In this document: positions 1 to 8,167 of the stretch, in pieces
How the letters are laid out: each line of letters begins with the position of its first letter
How positions within the stretch are numbered: position 1 is the first letter of the stretch
From: Clostridia bacterium
GTDB taxonomy: Bacteria > Bacillota > Clostridia > Oscillospirales > CAG-272
Direction of reading: 5' to 3'
Assembly: GCA_017452335.1 (NCBI GenBank)
Contig: JAFTMP010000060.1
Coordinates: 1-18,650, forward strand
DNA: 18,650 nt
The notes under the pieces: generated by a model
Database searches by the model: none
Seen by the model: only the letters and a program-made list of their open reading frames with translations
Told to the model about the DNA's origin: nothing
Made by a program: the position numbers and the translations under genes

Positions 1-1
1 A

Positions 2-145
2 AAGCTGATCAATTTGGTATGGGAGTTCGACTATGAGGGCGATACCAGAACGGTGGATGTGCACATACAGCATCTAAGACAAAAGCTGGGATTGAAGGAT
101 CGCATCAAGACGGTATACAAAATGGGATACCGCTTAGAAATTTGA
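2..145 (+). CDS. OmpR/PhoB-family response regulator, C-terminal end (5' truncated by window)
   Basis: Only the last 47 codons are inside the window; the gene begins upstream. The reading frame gives the end of a winged-helix DNA-binding domain: a VWEFDYEGDTRTVDVHIQHL segment (recognition helix region), then RQKLG and the closing TVYKMGYRLEI wing. This is the standard ending of OmpR/PhoB regulators, where VDVHI..LR.KL and the GYR(L) hairpin contact DNA. The receiver domain with its phosphorylated Asp is not visible. The stop lies 12 bp before the histidine kinase start, so the two almost certainly form a cognate two-component pair transcribed together. The family assignment is secure. The signal and target genes cannot be read from this fragment, although the genes directly downstream are candidates for regulation. 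Confidence 0.93.
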   Translation, partial: KLINLVWEFDYEGDTRTVDVHIQHLRQKLGLKDRIKTVYKMGYRLEI

Positions 146-157
146 AGGTTGAATTGA

Positions 158-1537
158 ATGAAAACGAGATTTTGGCAAAAAATTTATATTTTTACCTTGC
201 TGCTTTTTTTGATCTGTCTGAACGTAGGCATTTTATCCTTGGCGTATTATACCTATGACAGAAATGCAAAAGCTCTTGAAGAGGCGCTCACTGCAGAACA
301 GTACTATATTGCAGAATCCTTCGAAAGAGACTATGCGGACTTGTATGCTCAAGGGGCACAAGGGAGCAGTCCGTCGCTTTTGATCCAATCCTATGGCAGC
401 TACTATAAAAAACGCGGCATCTTTCTTTGCTTTACGGAAGGTGAGAAGACAACTTATTCTTTTTTTGATGAAGAATTGCCCAATATAGAAAACAACAGCA
501 TCGTGCGCAAAAATCTTGGTGGTAATAAATATCTGATCATCTCAACCGCGCTGTGTGATGGCAAGTATCAAATGTGCTATGGAAAAGATATTGGCGCATT
601 GGACGAAGAGTTCAAGAATATGGCGCTGATTTTTGGAGCTGTTTCAGCAGGCATATCCTTAATTCTTGCCATGGTACTTTTTTTGATGATGAAGACCATG
701 TCCCGCCCTCTTGAAAAGCTTAAGGAAAGCACGAAAAAAATAGCGCAGGGTGACTATTCCGTTCATATTGAGGAAAAGGGGCGGGATGAATTTGCGGATC
801 TGGCGCGAAGCTTTAATTATATGACGGGACAGGTGAATGACCGCACCCATGCCTTGCATGTGCAGGCAGAAAAGAACCGCAGGCTGGTGGATAACATGGC
901 GCATGAGATCCGCACGCCTCTGACAAGCATCAAGGGCTATGCTGAATTCGTTGCGCACGCGGCGGCGGATGAAGAGACGAAGTTGGAAGCGGCACAGCGT
1001 ATTGTTTTGGAATCTGAAAGGCTTTCTAAGCTTTCCGAAAAGATTCTTGAAATGGCGGTGATCAGACAGGAGACGCTTGAAAAAAAGGAGTGTAGTTCTA
1101 TGAAGCTTGTTCGGCAAACATCGGAACTGCTTCTGTCCGTCGCTGAAAAAAGAGGTGTGACGCTTTGCTTCAAGGGCGAGGATTTTGTACTGCTGGCAGA
1201 TGAAAACTTAATGGGGATGCTTCTCTATAATCTAACGGAAAATGCTCTGAAAGCCTGTGAAAGCGGAGGAAGCGTGGAGCTATCTTGTTTGGAAGAAGAA
1301 GGAAAACAGAGCTTTTATGTATCCGATAACGGCAGAGGCATGACGCAGGAGCAGCTAAGTCACATCACAGAGCCCTTTTACAGAACGGATAAGGCAAGGA
1401 GCCGAAAAGACGGCGGGGCAGGACTTGGATTGGCGCTTTGCGCGGAAATAGCGCAGTTACACGGCGCAACCCTGCACTTCCGTTCGGAATTGCGGCAAGG
1501 TACGACAGCAAGCATTATCTTTGAAAAACAAGAATAA
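158..1537 (+). CDS. Membrane sensor histidine kinase (HAMP, HisKA, HATPase_c)
   Basis: A 459-aa transmembrane sensor kinase that should autophosphorylate on His249 and pass the phosphate to the response regulator encoded just upstream. Visible parts in order: TM1 at about residues 9-30, an extracytoplasmic sensor region of about 120 residues, TM2 at about 155-178, a HAMP linker at about 179-227 (RPLEKL, then the DEFADLARSFNYM helix), a HisKA dimerisation helix with the H-box MAHEIRTPLTSIKGY (His249), then HATPase_c with an N-box around Asn362 (TENAL), a G1 box DNGRGM (Asp390) and a G2 box GAGLGLAL near residue 424. All catalytic boxes look intact. The ATG at 158 follows a weak GAAGG site and no better start is apparent. 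The sensor region matches no domain I recognise, so the signal is unknown. The length and architecture are typical of PhoR/VanS-like kinases. Confidence 0.95.
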   Translation: MKTRFWQKIYIFTLLLFLICLNVGILSLAYYTYDRNAKALEEALTAEQYYIAESFERDYADLYAQGAQGSSPSLLIQSYGSYYKKRGIFLCFTEGEKTTYSFFDEELPNIENNSIVRKNLGGNKYLIISTALCDGKYQMCYGKDIGALDEEFKNMALIFGAVSAGISLILAMVLFLMMKTMSRPLEKLKESTKKIAQGDYSVHIEEKGRDEFADLARSFNYMTGQVNDRTHALHVQAEKNRRLVDNMAHEIRTPLTSIKGYAEFVAHAAADEETKLEAAQRIVLESERLSKLSEKILEMAVIRQETLEKKECSSMKLVRQTSELLLSVAEKRGVTLCFKGEDFVLLADENLMGMLLYNLTENALKACESGGSVELSCLEEEGKQSFYVSDNGRGMTQEQLSHITEPFYRTDKARSRKDGGAGLGLALCAEIAQLHGATLHFRSELRQGTTASIIFEKQE

Positions 1538-1615
1538 ATTTACAACTTGATGATCAATTGAAAACAGGTTGTCTAAAAAAAGCTGATATGATCAAGTCAG
1601 AAAGGAGGAATGTGT

Positions 1616-2803
1616 ATGAAGGGAAGCATAAAGGCAGTCGTGATCGCACTATCCTTAATTTTAACATGCTCACTGCTTTTACAAGGCTCTATGCTGATGC
1701 TTGTATTCGGTAATGAGGCACCGCGCACATACGAGAGACATTTTTTGGATATTGAGTCGATCAAAAACACCTTGAATATGTCGTCCACCGGAGCACCGCA
1801 GTCACAGCAGGATCTAAAGAAGCGTTTGTTTTGGTATTCCCATATTAGCCATGATCAAGAAACAGTGACGCTTTTTTCTACGGAGCAATATAAGGAACTG
1901 CTGGAGGGGCACCAAAAGAAGACGATTGAGGGGCTAAACTATGAGGCGGCACTGTATTTGCTGGCGGATACGATCAGAATGTACAGTGATGCAGAGCATA
2001 TCATTCTTTCGGGAATGGAGAATGGTGTTTATGAAACACTGCGTATGGACTACACTGACATGCTCTACACCAAAGCACGGCAGGCGTATCAGCAGGCGCT
2101 TCGTTCCATCTTCTATATCACTCTTTTTCGTATAGCTGTTCTTGACGGAGGGCTTGCTTATGTGGGAGAGAATTATCAGTTAGAGCTTGTGAAGGATGTG
2201 AACATGCTTACCAAAGGACAATATCTATTGCTTCTTGACCGTCCAAAAAATGAAGAACCGCTAAAGCGTCTTCAAGCGGCGTATGACCGCTATCGCTTAG
2301 GACGATCTTTTGAGGGACAGTTGTTGATTTTTAACTCCGATAGCGGGCAGCTTTCGGTGGTAGAGTATGGGAAGAGCACATATCTGTTTCCCAGTGAGGA
2401 AATACAGGAAAAAGCGCCTTGGCGTAATAAAGATTTTGCCACGGAAAGCGAAAAATTAACTGTTTGTCTTTATCACATTGGGAAGGATCAAACCGTACCA
2501 AACAGCCGGCGCGCGGTTCGAGGAGAAGAAATGGATGAGTATATCAATGCGCTTCATACACGTGAGATTGCTGTTTCTGACTCGAATGAGGTGAGAAGAG
2601 TGAAAGAAGGCGAGGTTCTTTATCGTGTCGATTTGAATGCACAAACCATCTATTTTCCCGCTGATCTGCCTGTTTTCAAAAACGAAGAAGTGGATCCTTA
2701 TTGCATCGTCGTATACGATGAGCGCATAGTGCATGAGGGATATCCGTTTACTGTTCCGATCCCGCGCAAATTTGTAAAAATGATCTATGAGTTATATGCT
2801 TAG
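1616..2803 (+). CDS. Single-pass membrane protein of unknown function, following the sensor kinase
   Basis: A 395-aa protein I do not recognise. It has a short positive N-terminus (MKGSIK), one hydrophobic segment at about residues 6-30 and no other obvious membrane span, so the bulk should lie outside the membrane as an anchored domain. The start was set by the ribosome binding site: AAAGGAGG at 1601-1608 sits 7 bp before the ATG at 1616, while an in-frame ATG at 1610 would almost touch it. It lies about 80 bp after the kinase and 14 bp before the lipoprotein gene. Layout and topology recall the WalRK accessory proteins YycH/YycI, which are single-pass proteins encoded after the kinase that modulate its activity. 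That is an analogy from position only; I see no sequence signature of those families. A role in sensing or envelope homeostasis is inference. Confidence 0.8.
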   Translation: MKGSIKAVVIALSLILTCSLLLQGSMLMLVFGNEAPRTYERHFLDIESIKNTLNMSSTGAPQSQQDLKKRLFWYSHISHDQETVTLFSTEQYKELLEGHQKKTIEGLNYEAALYLLADTIRMYSDAEHIILSGMENGVYETLRMDYTDMLYTKARQAYQQALRSIFYITLFRIAVLDGGLAYVGENYQLELVKDVNMLTKGQYLLLLDRPKNEEPLKRLQAAYDRYRLGRSFEGQLLIFNSDSGQLSVVEYGKSTYLFPSEEIQEKAPWRNKDFATESEKLTVCLYHIGKDQTVPNSRRAVRGEEMDEYINALHTREIAVSDSNEVRRVKEGEVLYRVDLNAQTIYFPADLPVFKNEEVDPYCIVVYDERIVHEGYPFTVPIPRKFVKMIYELYA

Positions 2804-2817
2804 AAAGGAGTAATTTG

Positions 2818-4434
2818 ATGAAAAAGTGCTGTTGTTTGTTTTTAACTTTATGCATGACCATCAGTATATGTGCCTGCTCGGCTGTTGATCCCACGTATAC
2901 ACAGCCGAATGATTCGTCGTTTTCACAAGAAGTGCAATCTTCTCCAAGCCAAGAGCATCTGTCAGAAGGATCACATGGCGAGTCGCTGGAGGCATCATCC
3001 CCATCTGTTTCCAATGAAACACCGATCGTTGATCCTTTAAAACCTGTATTCAAAGAAGAGGATTTAGAGAAGTTTGAAGGAGAAGAAATTCGTTTTCTTG
3101 TTTACGATGCGGCGGATAACCTGCGCTCCATTGCTACTGGAGAAGGAGATGATCCGAGTGCGACTGTAAATATTGCACTAAAGCAAAGAAACGAGAAGGT
3201 GGAAAAAGAACTGGGTATTAAAATCAGCACCGAGTGCTATACATGGCAATCATTGCCCGCTGAGGTGTTGCTGCTTTGCAAATCGGCAAAATATGATGTG
3301 GTGGTCATGAACGCCGCAAGAGATCTGGTGCCTTTGGGCGTAAAGGGAAATTTTTACGATCTGTCCGCTCTTTCGCAAGACTCTTATTTGAACCCGCAAG
3401 CGCCTTGGTGGGATGATGTACTCTTTGAAGCAACGGCATATAAGGGTACAAATCGGTTTATCACAGGAGATCTGAACTTGACCTACACGGCAGATTTGGG
3501 AGTGACCTATGTAAATGCCCGTCTTTGGGAAAGTTATGCCAAAGAAATTGAGGAATCACCTTTTGCAAACAGACTCAGCGATCCTTATGAGCTTGTGAAA
3601 AACGGATACTGGACGCTGGATCTTATCGCGGAGCTGGCGCGAATACTGGAAGCGGACGAGAAACAGAACGGGGAGGTCGATCTGCTTCTCAGCTACGGAG
3701 AACGGATGATCAACACAACTGTGGACCGTCTTCTTGCGGGAAGTGGCTTTGTGCTAAGCAACCTCACGCAAAACGGAGAACTGCAATCAACCTTCACGGC
3801 AGAGGAAAATGCCAAGAAGCTTGCAAAGATGTGCGCGCTGTTAAGCACCGAGCAGGTAGAAGTACATTCTTATTCGGCTGATAATACCATCTTAAATCAG
3901 TTTGCAAAAGGAAAGACCCTTCTTGCCATCGGAAGCATATTTGAAGCTCAAGGGGCTCTTACGGAAATGAAGGATGATTTTTATGTGCTTCCTCTGCCGC
4001 TTTTTGACCATGCACAGTTTTCCATCGACGATCCGGCGCTTGGCTATCGAAGTGCCCCCTGCAATGAGCAGTACTGTCAGCTTGCCATTTTCAAAGGCGA
4101 AACTGATGAAAAGCTTCCTGCGATCACTGCGGCACTGGAATTGATGGGGTACTATACGCACAAGGATGTTTTGCCGGTCTACTATGATTATTTTTTGAAC
4201 GGAAAATACTCCAATGATCAGCAAACAAGAGAAATGATCACCCTTATCCGTAACGGGCGCTATGCTGATTTTTCAAAGGCTTTTGGAAATGAGGCAGGAA
4301 TGCAGACCTATATGGAGTTCAGACTCACGTGCCTTCATGAGAGAAAATTTTCTTCCGAGACCCTCAAAGGACTGAGCAGATCCCTTGAAGCAAAATACTT
4401 GATGCCTTTTTATGAAGACTACCTTAATGAGTAA
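2818..4434 (+). CDS. Extracellular solute-binding lipoprotein (ABC-type SBP, family 1-like)
   Basis: A 538-aa predicted lipoprotein. The N-terminus is a signal peptide ending in a lipobox, SICAC, with Cys20 as the lipidated residue. A Ser/Glu/Pro-rich linker to about residue 65 follows, then a large binding domain. The body shows landmarks of clostridial family 1-like solute-binding proteins: an IRFLVYDA first strand, a YDVVVMNA strand, a PWWDD segment, then ITGDLNLTYTADLGVTYVN. These proteins usually capture sugars or peptides and hand them to an ABC permease, but no permease gene is in the window, so it may instead feed a signal to the upstream sensor kinase. The ATG at 2818 has AAAGGAG at 2804-2810; a TTG at 2815 is poorly spaced. 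Spacing to the preceding gene is 14 bp. The ligand cannot be predicted. Confidence 0.87.
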   Translation: MKKCCCLFLTLCMTISICACSAVDPTYTQPNDSSFSQEVQSSPSQEHLSEGSHGESLEASSPSVSNETPIVDPLKPVFKEEDLEKFEGEEIRFLVYDAADNLRSIATGEGDDPSATVNIALKQRNEKVEKELGIKISTECYTWQSLPAEVLLLCKSAKYDVVVMNAARDLVPLGVKGNFYDLSALSQDSYLNPQAPWWDDVLFEATAYKGTNRFITGDLNLTYTADLGVTYVNARLWESYAKEIEESPFANRLSDPYELVKNGYWTLDLIAELARILEADEKQNGEVDLLLSYGERMINTTVDRLLAGSGFVLSNLTQNGELQSTFTAEENAKKLAKMCALLSTEQVEVHSYSADNTILNQFAKGKTLLAIGSIFEAQGALTEMKDDFYVLPLPLFDHAQFSIDDPALGYRSAPCNEQYCQLAIFKGETDEKLPAITAALELMGYYTHKDVLPVYYDYFLNGKYSNDQQTREMITLIRNGRYADFSKAFGNEAGMQTYMEFRLTCLHERKFSSETLKGLSRSLEAKYLMPFYEDYLNE

Positions 4435-4441
4435 AATATCA

Positions 4442-4472
4442 AAAACGCCTTCGCTTATCGCGAGGGCGTTTT
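4442..4472. terminator. Bidirectional intrinsic terminator between convergent genes
   Basis: A 13-bp stem (4442-4454 pairing with 4460-4472, one G-U wobble) closes a 5-nt loop. The stem ends in AAAA on the left and TTTT on the right, so it has a U-rich 3' side when read from either strand. It sits 7 bp after the lipoprotein stop and just beyond the stop of the minus-strand gene at 4479, so it can end transcripts from both. Confidence 0.8.
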
Positions 4473-4478
4473 GATGCA

Positions 4479-5561
4479 TTATGGCGTTTGTTCTGTAATT
4501 TTGTAAATGTAGATCGAAGCCTTGGGATCGTAGCAATAGGCATAAAAAGAGGATTCTGAGGCGACCAAAATGTGATCGCCTGTGATGTCGGCAAAGCTTC
4601 CCCGAACAGCGCATCTTGCAATGATCTTCAACGTATCGTCCACGAAATACAATCTGTTTTTTCCTTCAAGGATCAAGCGACCCTTGTTATCAAAAGCCAC
4701 GGGATAGGTGTCTCCGGGCAGCTGCATGTCCTTTCCTGCAAAGCCGCACGGTGCATTTTGCAGGAAAAAAAGATGGGTTTTGCCATCGGTATAAGCTGTT
4801 TTGGTACATTGGCTCACGCAATCTATATGCTGCGGGATACGATCCTGGGCAAATTCTTCTTCGCTGATGGCCGTAAGATCGGTTCCTGTAAAGCATACGG
4901 GCGTGAGGGTGTCGGTATCATCGGACGAATAGCCAAAAAGAAAGCAGTGTTCCTTTTTTTCATCTTTTTTCGCCAAAAAGCGCTTATGAAAGAGTTTTCC
5001 CGGAAAACTTTTTTCAAGGCACAGGCTGATAGGCGCAGCATTTCCGCTAAGCTGCCGTTCTTCTTCCAAAAACGAGTCGTATTTTTCCCGACTACGTCGG
5101 CGCTCCAGCTCTTCCTCGCGCCGCTCTAAAAAGTATTCGGGGAAGGGCAGCAGACATACGCCGAAATACTCCTCCAAAAGCTCAATCTTCAAATCGGTGC
5201 TGTCACAGGATAGAATATGAGCAAGACGTCTTTTTTCTCCCTGCGCATATCCCACAAGAGGCGGAATCCCATAAAGATTCTTGCTTCTTGAAAAAACGGT
5301 CTCGTCATAACGGCACACGGTCTTCCCACCTTGAAAAAGAGAAAGGGCAATGCTTTCGCTGTCAAAAACCGAAAAGTACACCACAGGGACGTTTACGCTT
5401 TTGGAAATGTACTGTGCCGCTTTATAAGGATATTCCGGATCTTTATTTGAAAAATCGTCAATACAGGTCTGCCATCCCTTTGAAAAAGAGGAAAAGCGAA
5501 ATCCTAAAAGGAAAAATGGACGCTCGGTATAGAGATGAATGCTTGAAAAGGAAGTGCCCAT
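4479..5561 (-). CDS. Hypothetical protein, 360 aa, unrecognised
   Basis: I do not recognise a family for this gene. It is a soluble-looking protein with no signal peptide or membrane segment. Visible features: an N-terminal region of mixed strands and helices to about residue 140, a highly charged helix around residues 143-170 (EYFLERREEELERRRSREKY) likely to form a coiled coil or exposed helix, and a C-terminal part rich in short strands with recurrent Gly/Asp turns (for example KGRLILEGKNRLYFVDD near residue 310), which could be propeller-like or a beta sandwich. It carries many cysteines for a cytosolic protein. That it is a real gene is supported by an AAGGAG ribosome binding site at 5567-5572, 5 bp before the ATG, and by a near-consensus promoter at 5591-5619. 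It is monocistronic, convergent with the lipoprotein gene and divergent from the transporter. No function is proposed. Confidence 0.82.
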   Translation of the reverse strand: MGTSFSSIHLYTERPFFLLGFRFSSFSKGWQTCIDDFSNKDPEYPYKAAQYISKSVNVPVVYFSVFDSESIALSLFQGGKTVCRYDETVFSRSKNLYGIPPLVGYAQGEKRRLAHILSCDSTDLKIELLEEYFGVCLLPFPEYFLERREEELERRRSREKYDSFLEEERQLSGNAAPISLCLEKSFPGKLFHKRFLAKKDEKKEHCFLFGYSSDDTDTLTPVCFTGTDLTAISEEEFAQDRIPQHIDCVSQCTKTAYTDGKTHLFFLQNAPCGFAGKDMQLPGDTYPVAFDNKGRLILEGKNRLYFVDDTLKIIARCAVRGSFADITGDHILVASESSFYAYCYDPKASIYIYKITEQTP

Positions 5562-5579
5562 GGGTGCTCCTTAAATCTG

Positions 5580-5641
5580 TTCTTTCTTTAATTGTACCAT
5601 AGAGAATAAAGATTGTCAACGATCAGTTTTTTAAGAAAGAA
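5580..5641. repeat. Purine/pyrimidine inverted repeat around the minus-strand promoter
   Basis: TTCTTTCTT at 5580-5588 and AAGAAAGAA at 5633-5641 are exact reverse complements flanking the promoter at 5591-5619. The sequence is low in complexity, so this may be chance, but the placement on either side of a promoter would suit a looping repressor. Confidence 0.3.
5591..5619 (-). promoter_or_regulatory. Sigma-A promoter for the minus-strand hypothetical gene
   Basis: Read on the minus strand: TTGACA (5614-5619), a 17-bp spacer, then TACAAT (5591-5596). The -35 is perfect and the -10 matches 5 of 6 bases. It lies about 30 bp upstream of the ATG and ribosome binding site of the gene ending at 5561. 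Confidence 0.85.
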
Positions 5642-5667
5642 GAGCATGCGGATTTGACGTTTGCTTC

Positions 5668-5696
5668 TTGACAGTTTTCCTTTTCTGTGCTATACT
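5668..5696 (+). promoter_or_regulatory. Sigma-A promoter for the MFS transporter gene
   Basis: TTGACA (5668-5673), a 17-bp spacer, then TATACT (5691-5696). The expected transcription start is near 5703. This rules out the upstream TTG at 5668 as a translation start, because it is the -35 element itself, and fixes the transporter start at the ATG at 5728. Confidence 0.87.
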
Positions 5697-5727
5697 TCCA
5701 GCGTTGAAAAGAAGGGAAGTGGAAAAC

Positions 5728-6942
5728 ATGATCACTGATCGAAAGCAGGTAAACCGTTTGGCACTGTTGTTTACGGTGATGTATATGATCAGCTATATCA
5801 CCCGCATCAATTACGGTGCGGTGATCGCAGAAATGGTATTAGATACAGGCTATACCAAAACGATGCTTTCCATGGCATTGACGGGAAGCTTTATTACTTA
5901 CGGTGCAGGACAGGTCGTCAGCGGAATTTGCGGAGACTTTTTTTCTCCCAAAAAACTGCTCAGTTTAGGACTTGGTGCATCGGTTCTGATGAACCTGCTG
6001 ATCCCCTTTTGCAAAAGCCCATGGCTAATGCTGATCGTTTGGTGCGTCAATGGCTTTGCGCAGGCATTTATGTGGCCTCCTCTTGTCAGATTGATGACAG
6101 CTCTGTTTTCAGAGGAAGATTACAAAAAAGTCAGTGTCAAGGTATCTTTGGGCAGCTCGATCGGAACGATTATCGTATATTTGGTATCGCCTTTCTTTAT
6201 TTCCTTGATTGGCTGGCGTTTTGTGTTTTTCTTTTCGGCATTTTGTGGAATAACGATGCTTACGATTTGGCAGTTTTTTGCAACAGATGTTCCCAGAGAA
6301 AATGTGAAGAAAAAAGAAACTACCTTAACGAAGGACACTGTAAAAGAAAAGAAGAGCATACTGTTCTTCTTGCTGATGGGCGGGATCATGCTGTCAATCA
6401 TGATGCAAGGCTTGCTTCGTGACGGGGTTACCACTTGGATGCCCTCCTATATTTCCGAAACCTATGATCTTGGAAGCTCGATCTCTATTTTAACAGGCGT
6501 TGTGCTTCCGGTATTCGGTATTCTTTGCTTCGAGCTTTGTTCGTTTATTTACAGAAAGAAGTTAAAGAACCCGATGGTTTGTGCAGGTCTCTTTTTTGGG
6601 ATTGGATTCCTTTCTTCAGGTGCTCTTCTTTTTGTTTCCGGTTCAAGCGCGCTCTTTTCCGTACTGCTTTCTGCGATGCTGACGGGCTGTATGCACGGCG
6701 TAAACTTGATTTTAATTTGTATGATCCCACCTTTTTTTAAAGGAAAGGGAAAAGTATCCACGGTATCGGGCGTTTTAAACTCCTGTACTTACGTGGGAAG
6801 TGCGCTCTCTACATACGGTGTGGCGCTTTTATCAGATCGCTTTGGGTGGTCGTTTACCTTGTCTGTGTGGGCAGGTGTAGCATTATTGGGCACAACGATT
6901 TGCCTTGCTTGTGCAAATCCTTTTTCAAAAAAATTTATGTAA
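5728..6942 (+). CDS. MFS transporter, organophosphate:phosphate antiporter (GlpT/UhpT)-like
   Basis: A 404-aa polytopic membrane protein with about 12 hydrophobic segments in two bundles, separated by a charged cytoplasmic loop near residues 192-214 (KKKETTLTKDTVKEKK). Segment 1 carries YITRINYG, which resembles the arginine-bearing first helix of GlpT/UhpT-type sugar-phosphate antiporters, where that arginine binds phosphate. Loop 2-3 has a GDFFSPKK form of the MFS G/D-K/R signature, and a later helix has NGFAQAFMWPPLVRLM, close to the NG..Q...WPP segment of that family. It probably exchanges a phosphorylated metabolite for phosphate, but the substrate is unknown. The ATG at 5728 is preceded by GAAGGGAAGTGG and lies just downstream of the mapped promoter; a TTG-start version at 5668 would begin inside the -35 box. 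It is monocistronic, with a terminator immediately after the stop. Confidence 0.88.
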   Translation: MITDRKQVNRLALLFTVMYMISYITRINYGAVIAEMVLDTGYTKTMLSMALTGSFITYGAGQVVSGICGDFFSPKKLLSLGLGASVLMNLLIPFCKSPWLMLIVWCVNGFAQAFMWPPLVRLMTALFSEEDYKKVSVKVSLGSSIGTIIVYLVSPFFISLIGWRFVFFFSAFCGITMLTIWQFFATDVPRENVKKKETTLTKDTVKEKKSILFFLLMGGIMLSIMMQGLLRDGVTTWMPSYISETYDLGSSISILTGVVLPVFGILCFELCSFIYRKKLKNPMVCAGLFFGIGFLSSGALLFVSGSSALFSVLLSAMLTGCMHGVNLILICMIPPFFKGKGKVSTVSGVLNSCTYVGSALSTYGVALLSDRFGWSFTLSVWAGVALLGTTICLACANPFSKKFM

Positions 6943-6944
6943 CG

Positions 6945-6983
6945 AAAAGTCTCTTTTGCTTTAAGCAGGAGAGGCTTTTTGTT
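6945..6983 (+). terminator. Intrinsic terminator of the MFS gene
   Basis: A 16-bp stem (6945-6960 with 6964-6979, three G-U wobbles) and a 3-nt loop, running into TTTTTG at its 3' side. It begins 2 bp after the transporter stop. The remaining 90 bp before the next promoter hold nothing else I can support. Confidence 0.8.
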
Positions 6984-7071
6984 TAGAGCAACCAGGTACT
7001 TTTGCCATAAAAAAGAGTATAGGTTGTTTTGATCCAAGGTGCTTTTTTGAGGAAAAACAGCAAAAAATCTC

Positions 7072-7100
7072 TTTACAAAATCATCAAAATGTAGTATGAT
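7072..7100 (+). promoter_or_regulatory. Sigma-A promoter of the tsaC-parC-envelope operon
   Basis: TTTACA (7072-7077), a 17-bp spacer, then TATGAT (7095-7100); each box matches 5 of 6 consensus bases. It lies about 37 bp before the tsaC start. No other good promoter was seen before 14832, so it probably drives all seven genes. Confidence 0.8.
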
Positions 7101-7137
7101 ATAAGAGAGATATTTTGCAAAGAGAAAGGAGTAGACG

Positions 7138-8166
7138 ATGAAAACAGAAATTATTTATAGTCCCACAGAATCTGCGCTTTCTCGTGCTGCTTCTGTTTTA
7201 AAAAACGGGGGATTGGTGGCATTTCCCACTGAAACGGTATACGGTCTTGGCGGGCATGGTTTGTGTACAGACTCCGCGGACAAGATCTACGCGGCGAAGG
7301 GCAGACCTACGGACAATCCGTTGATCTTGCATCTTGCTTCTGCCGATGAAGCAGAAAAATATGCGTATACCTGTCCCATGTATTATAAGCTTGCTATGGC
7401 ATTTATGCCGGGTCCTTTGACGGTGATCTTACCAAAAAAAGAGATCGTTCCCGATCGTGTCACGGGGGGACTTGATACGGTGGCGTTGCGTGTTCCTGCC
7501 CATCCGGTGGCAAGTGCGCTTTTAAAGAGATGTGATTTTCCCATTGCTGCCCCCTCTGCCAACACTTCGGGCAGACCCAGCCCAACCGAGGCGGAGCACG
7601 TTATTGAGGACTTAGACGGACGGATTGATATGATTGTAGCAGGTGGTTCTTGCGAGATCGGTGTGGAATCTACCATCGTATCAATAGATGGAGAGCATTT
7701 GACCCTTCTGCGCCCGGGTGCGATCACTCCGGAAATGCTTTCTTGTTTTTGTGAAGAATTGACCATTGACCCCAGCCTTGAAAGACCGCTTCTTGAAGGG
7801 GAACGTCCGCTGGCACCCGGAATGAAATACAGACACTATGCGCCCAAGGCACAGGTTGTGCTGTTGGAGGGCAGTGAAGAGGATATCCTTGCATTCATGA
7901 AGGAGCAGCAGGAAAAAGCAGAGATCGGGCTACTCTGTTCAGATGAGCAGTTTTATGCGCTTTCCGGAAAGAATGTGATCTCTTACGGAAAAAACCAGCA
8001 AGAAGAAGCGCAGCGGCTTTTTGCTTGTCTTCGTGAATTTGACCGAAGAGAACATGTAAAAACGATCTATGCCCCCAAACCGCAAAAGGATGGCGTGGGG
8101 CTGGCGGTATATAACCGACTTGCCAAGGCGGCGGGATTTACCGTGAAAAAAGTAAAGGAACAATAA
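7138..8166 (+). CDS. tsaC: L-threonylcarbamoyladenylate synthase (TsaC/Sua5/YwlC, long form)
   Basis: A cytosolic enzyme that makes threonylcarbamoyl-AMP from threonine, bicarbonate and ATP, the first step of the N6-threonylcarbamoyladenosine (t6A37) modification of ANN-decoding tRNAs. At 342 aa it is the two-domain Sua5 form, like B. subtilis YwlC. The YrdC domain (residues 1 to about 205) shows the FPTETVYGLGG opening, AAKGRPTDNPL (nucleotide-binding KGR), SANTSGRPSPT and GVESTIVSIDGE with LLRPGAIT. The linker APGMKYRHYAPKA is the hallmark leading into the C-terminal Sua5 domain. AAAGGAG at 7125-7131 lies 6 bp before the ATG. It is the first gene after the promoter at 7072 and ends 1 bp before the topoisomerase gene, so the two are co-transcribed. 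The partner enzymes TsaB, TsaD and TsaE are not in the window. Confidence 0.95.
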   Translation: MKTEIIYSPTESALSRAASVLKNGGLVAFPTETVYGLGGHGLCTDSADKIYAAKGRPTDNPLILHLASADEAEKYAYTCPMYYKLAMAFMPGPLTVILPKKEIVPDRVTGGLDTVALRVPAHPVASALLKRCDFPIAAPSANTSGRPSPTEAEHVIEDLDGRIDMIVAGGSCEIGVESTIVSIDGEHLTLLRPGAITPEMLSCFCEELTIDPSLERPLLEGERPLAPGMKYRHYAPKAQVVLLEGSEEDILAFMKEQQEKAEIGLLCSDEQFYALSGKNVISYGKNQQEEAQRLFACLREFDRREHVKTIYAPKPQKDGVGLAVYNRLAKAAGFTVKKVKEQ

Positions 8167-8167
8167 T

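Noticed and set aside
1545..1597. ACTTGAT and ATCAAGT inverted repeat with two TGATCA palindromes between the kinase and the next gene
   Set aside because: Only 7 bp per arm in AT-rich sequence, with no promoter of acceptable spacing beside it; chance cannot be excluded.
4572..5129. 185-aa plus-strand ORF opposite the hypothetical gene
   Set aside because: It has no ribosome binding site and its Cys/Lys/Phe-rich composition is what an antisense frame gives; the minus-strand gene has promoter, ribosome binding site and terminator.
5668..5727. N-terminal extension of the MFS transporter from a TTG at 5668
   Set aside because: The TTG is part of the TTGACA -35 box and lies upstream of the predicted transcription start, so it cannot be translated from this promoter.
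6984..7071. Possible second hairpin (CAACC and GGTTG) upstream of the tsaC promoter
   Set aside because: The stem is about 5-8 bp with a long loop, lies before the promoter and shows no riboswitch or T-box landmarks.
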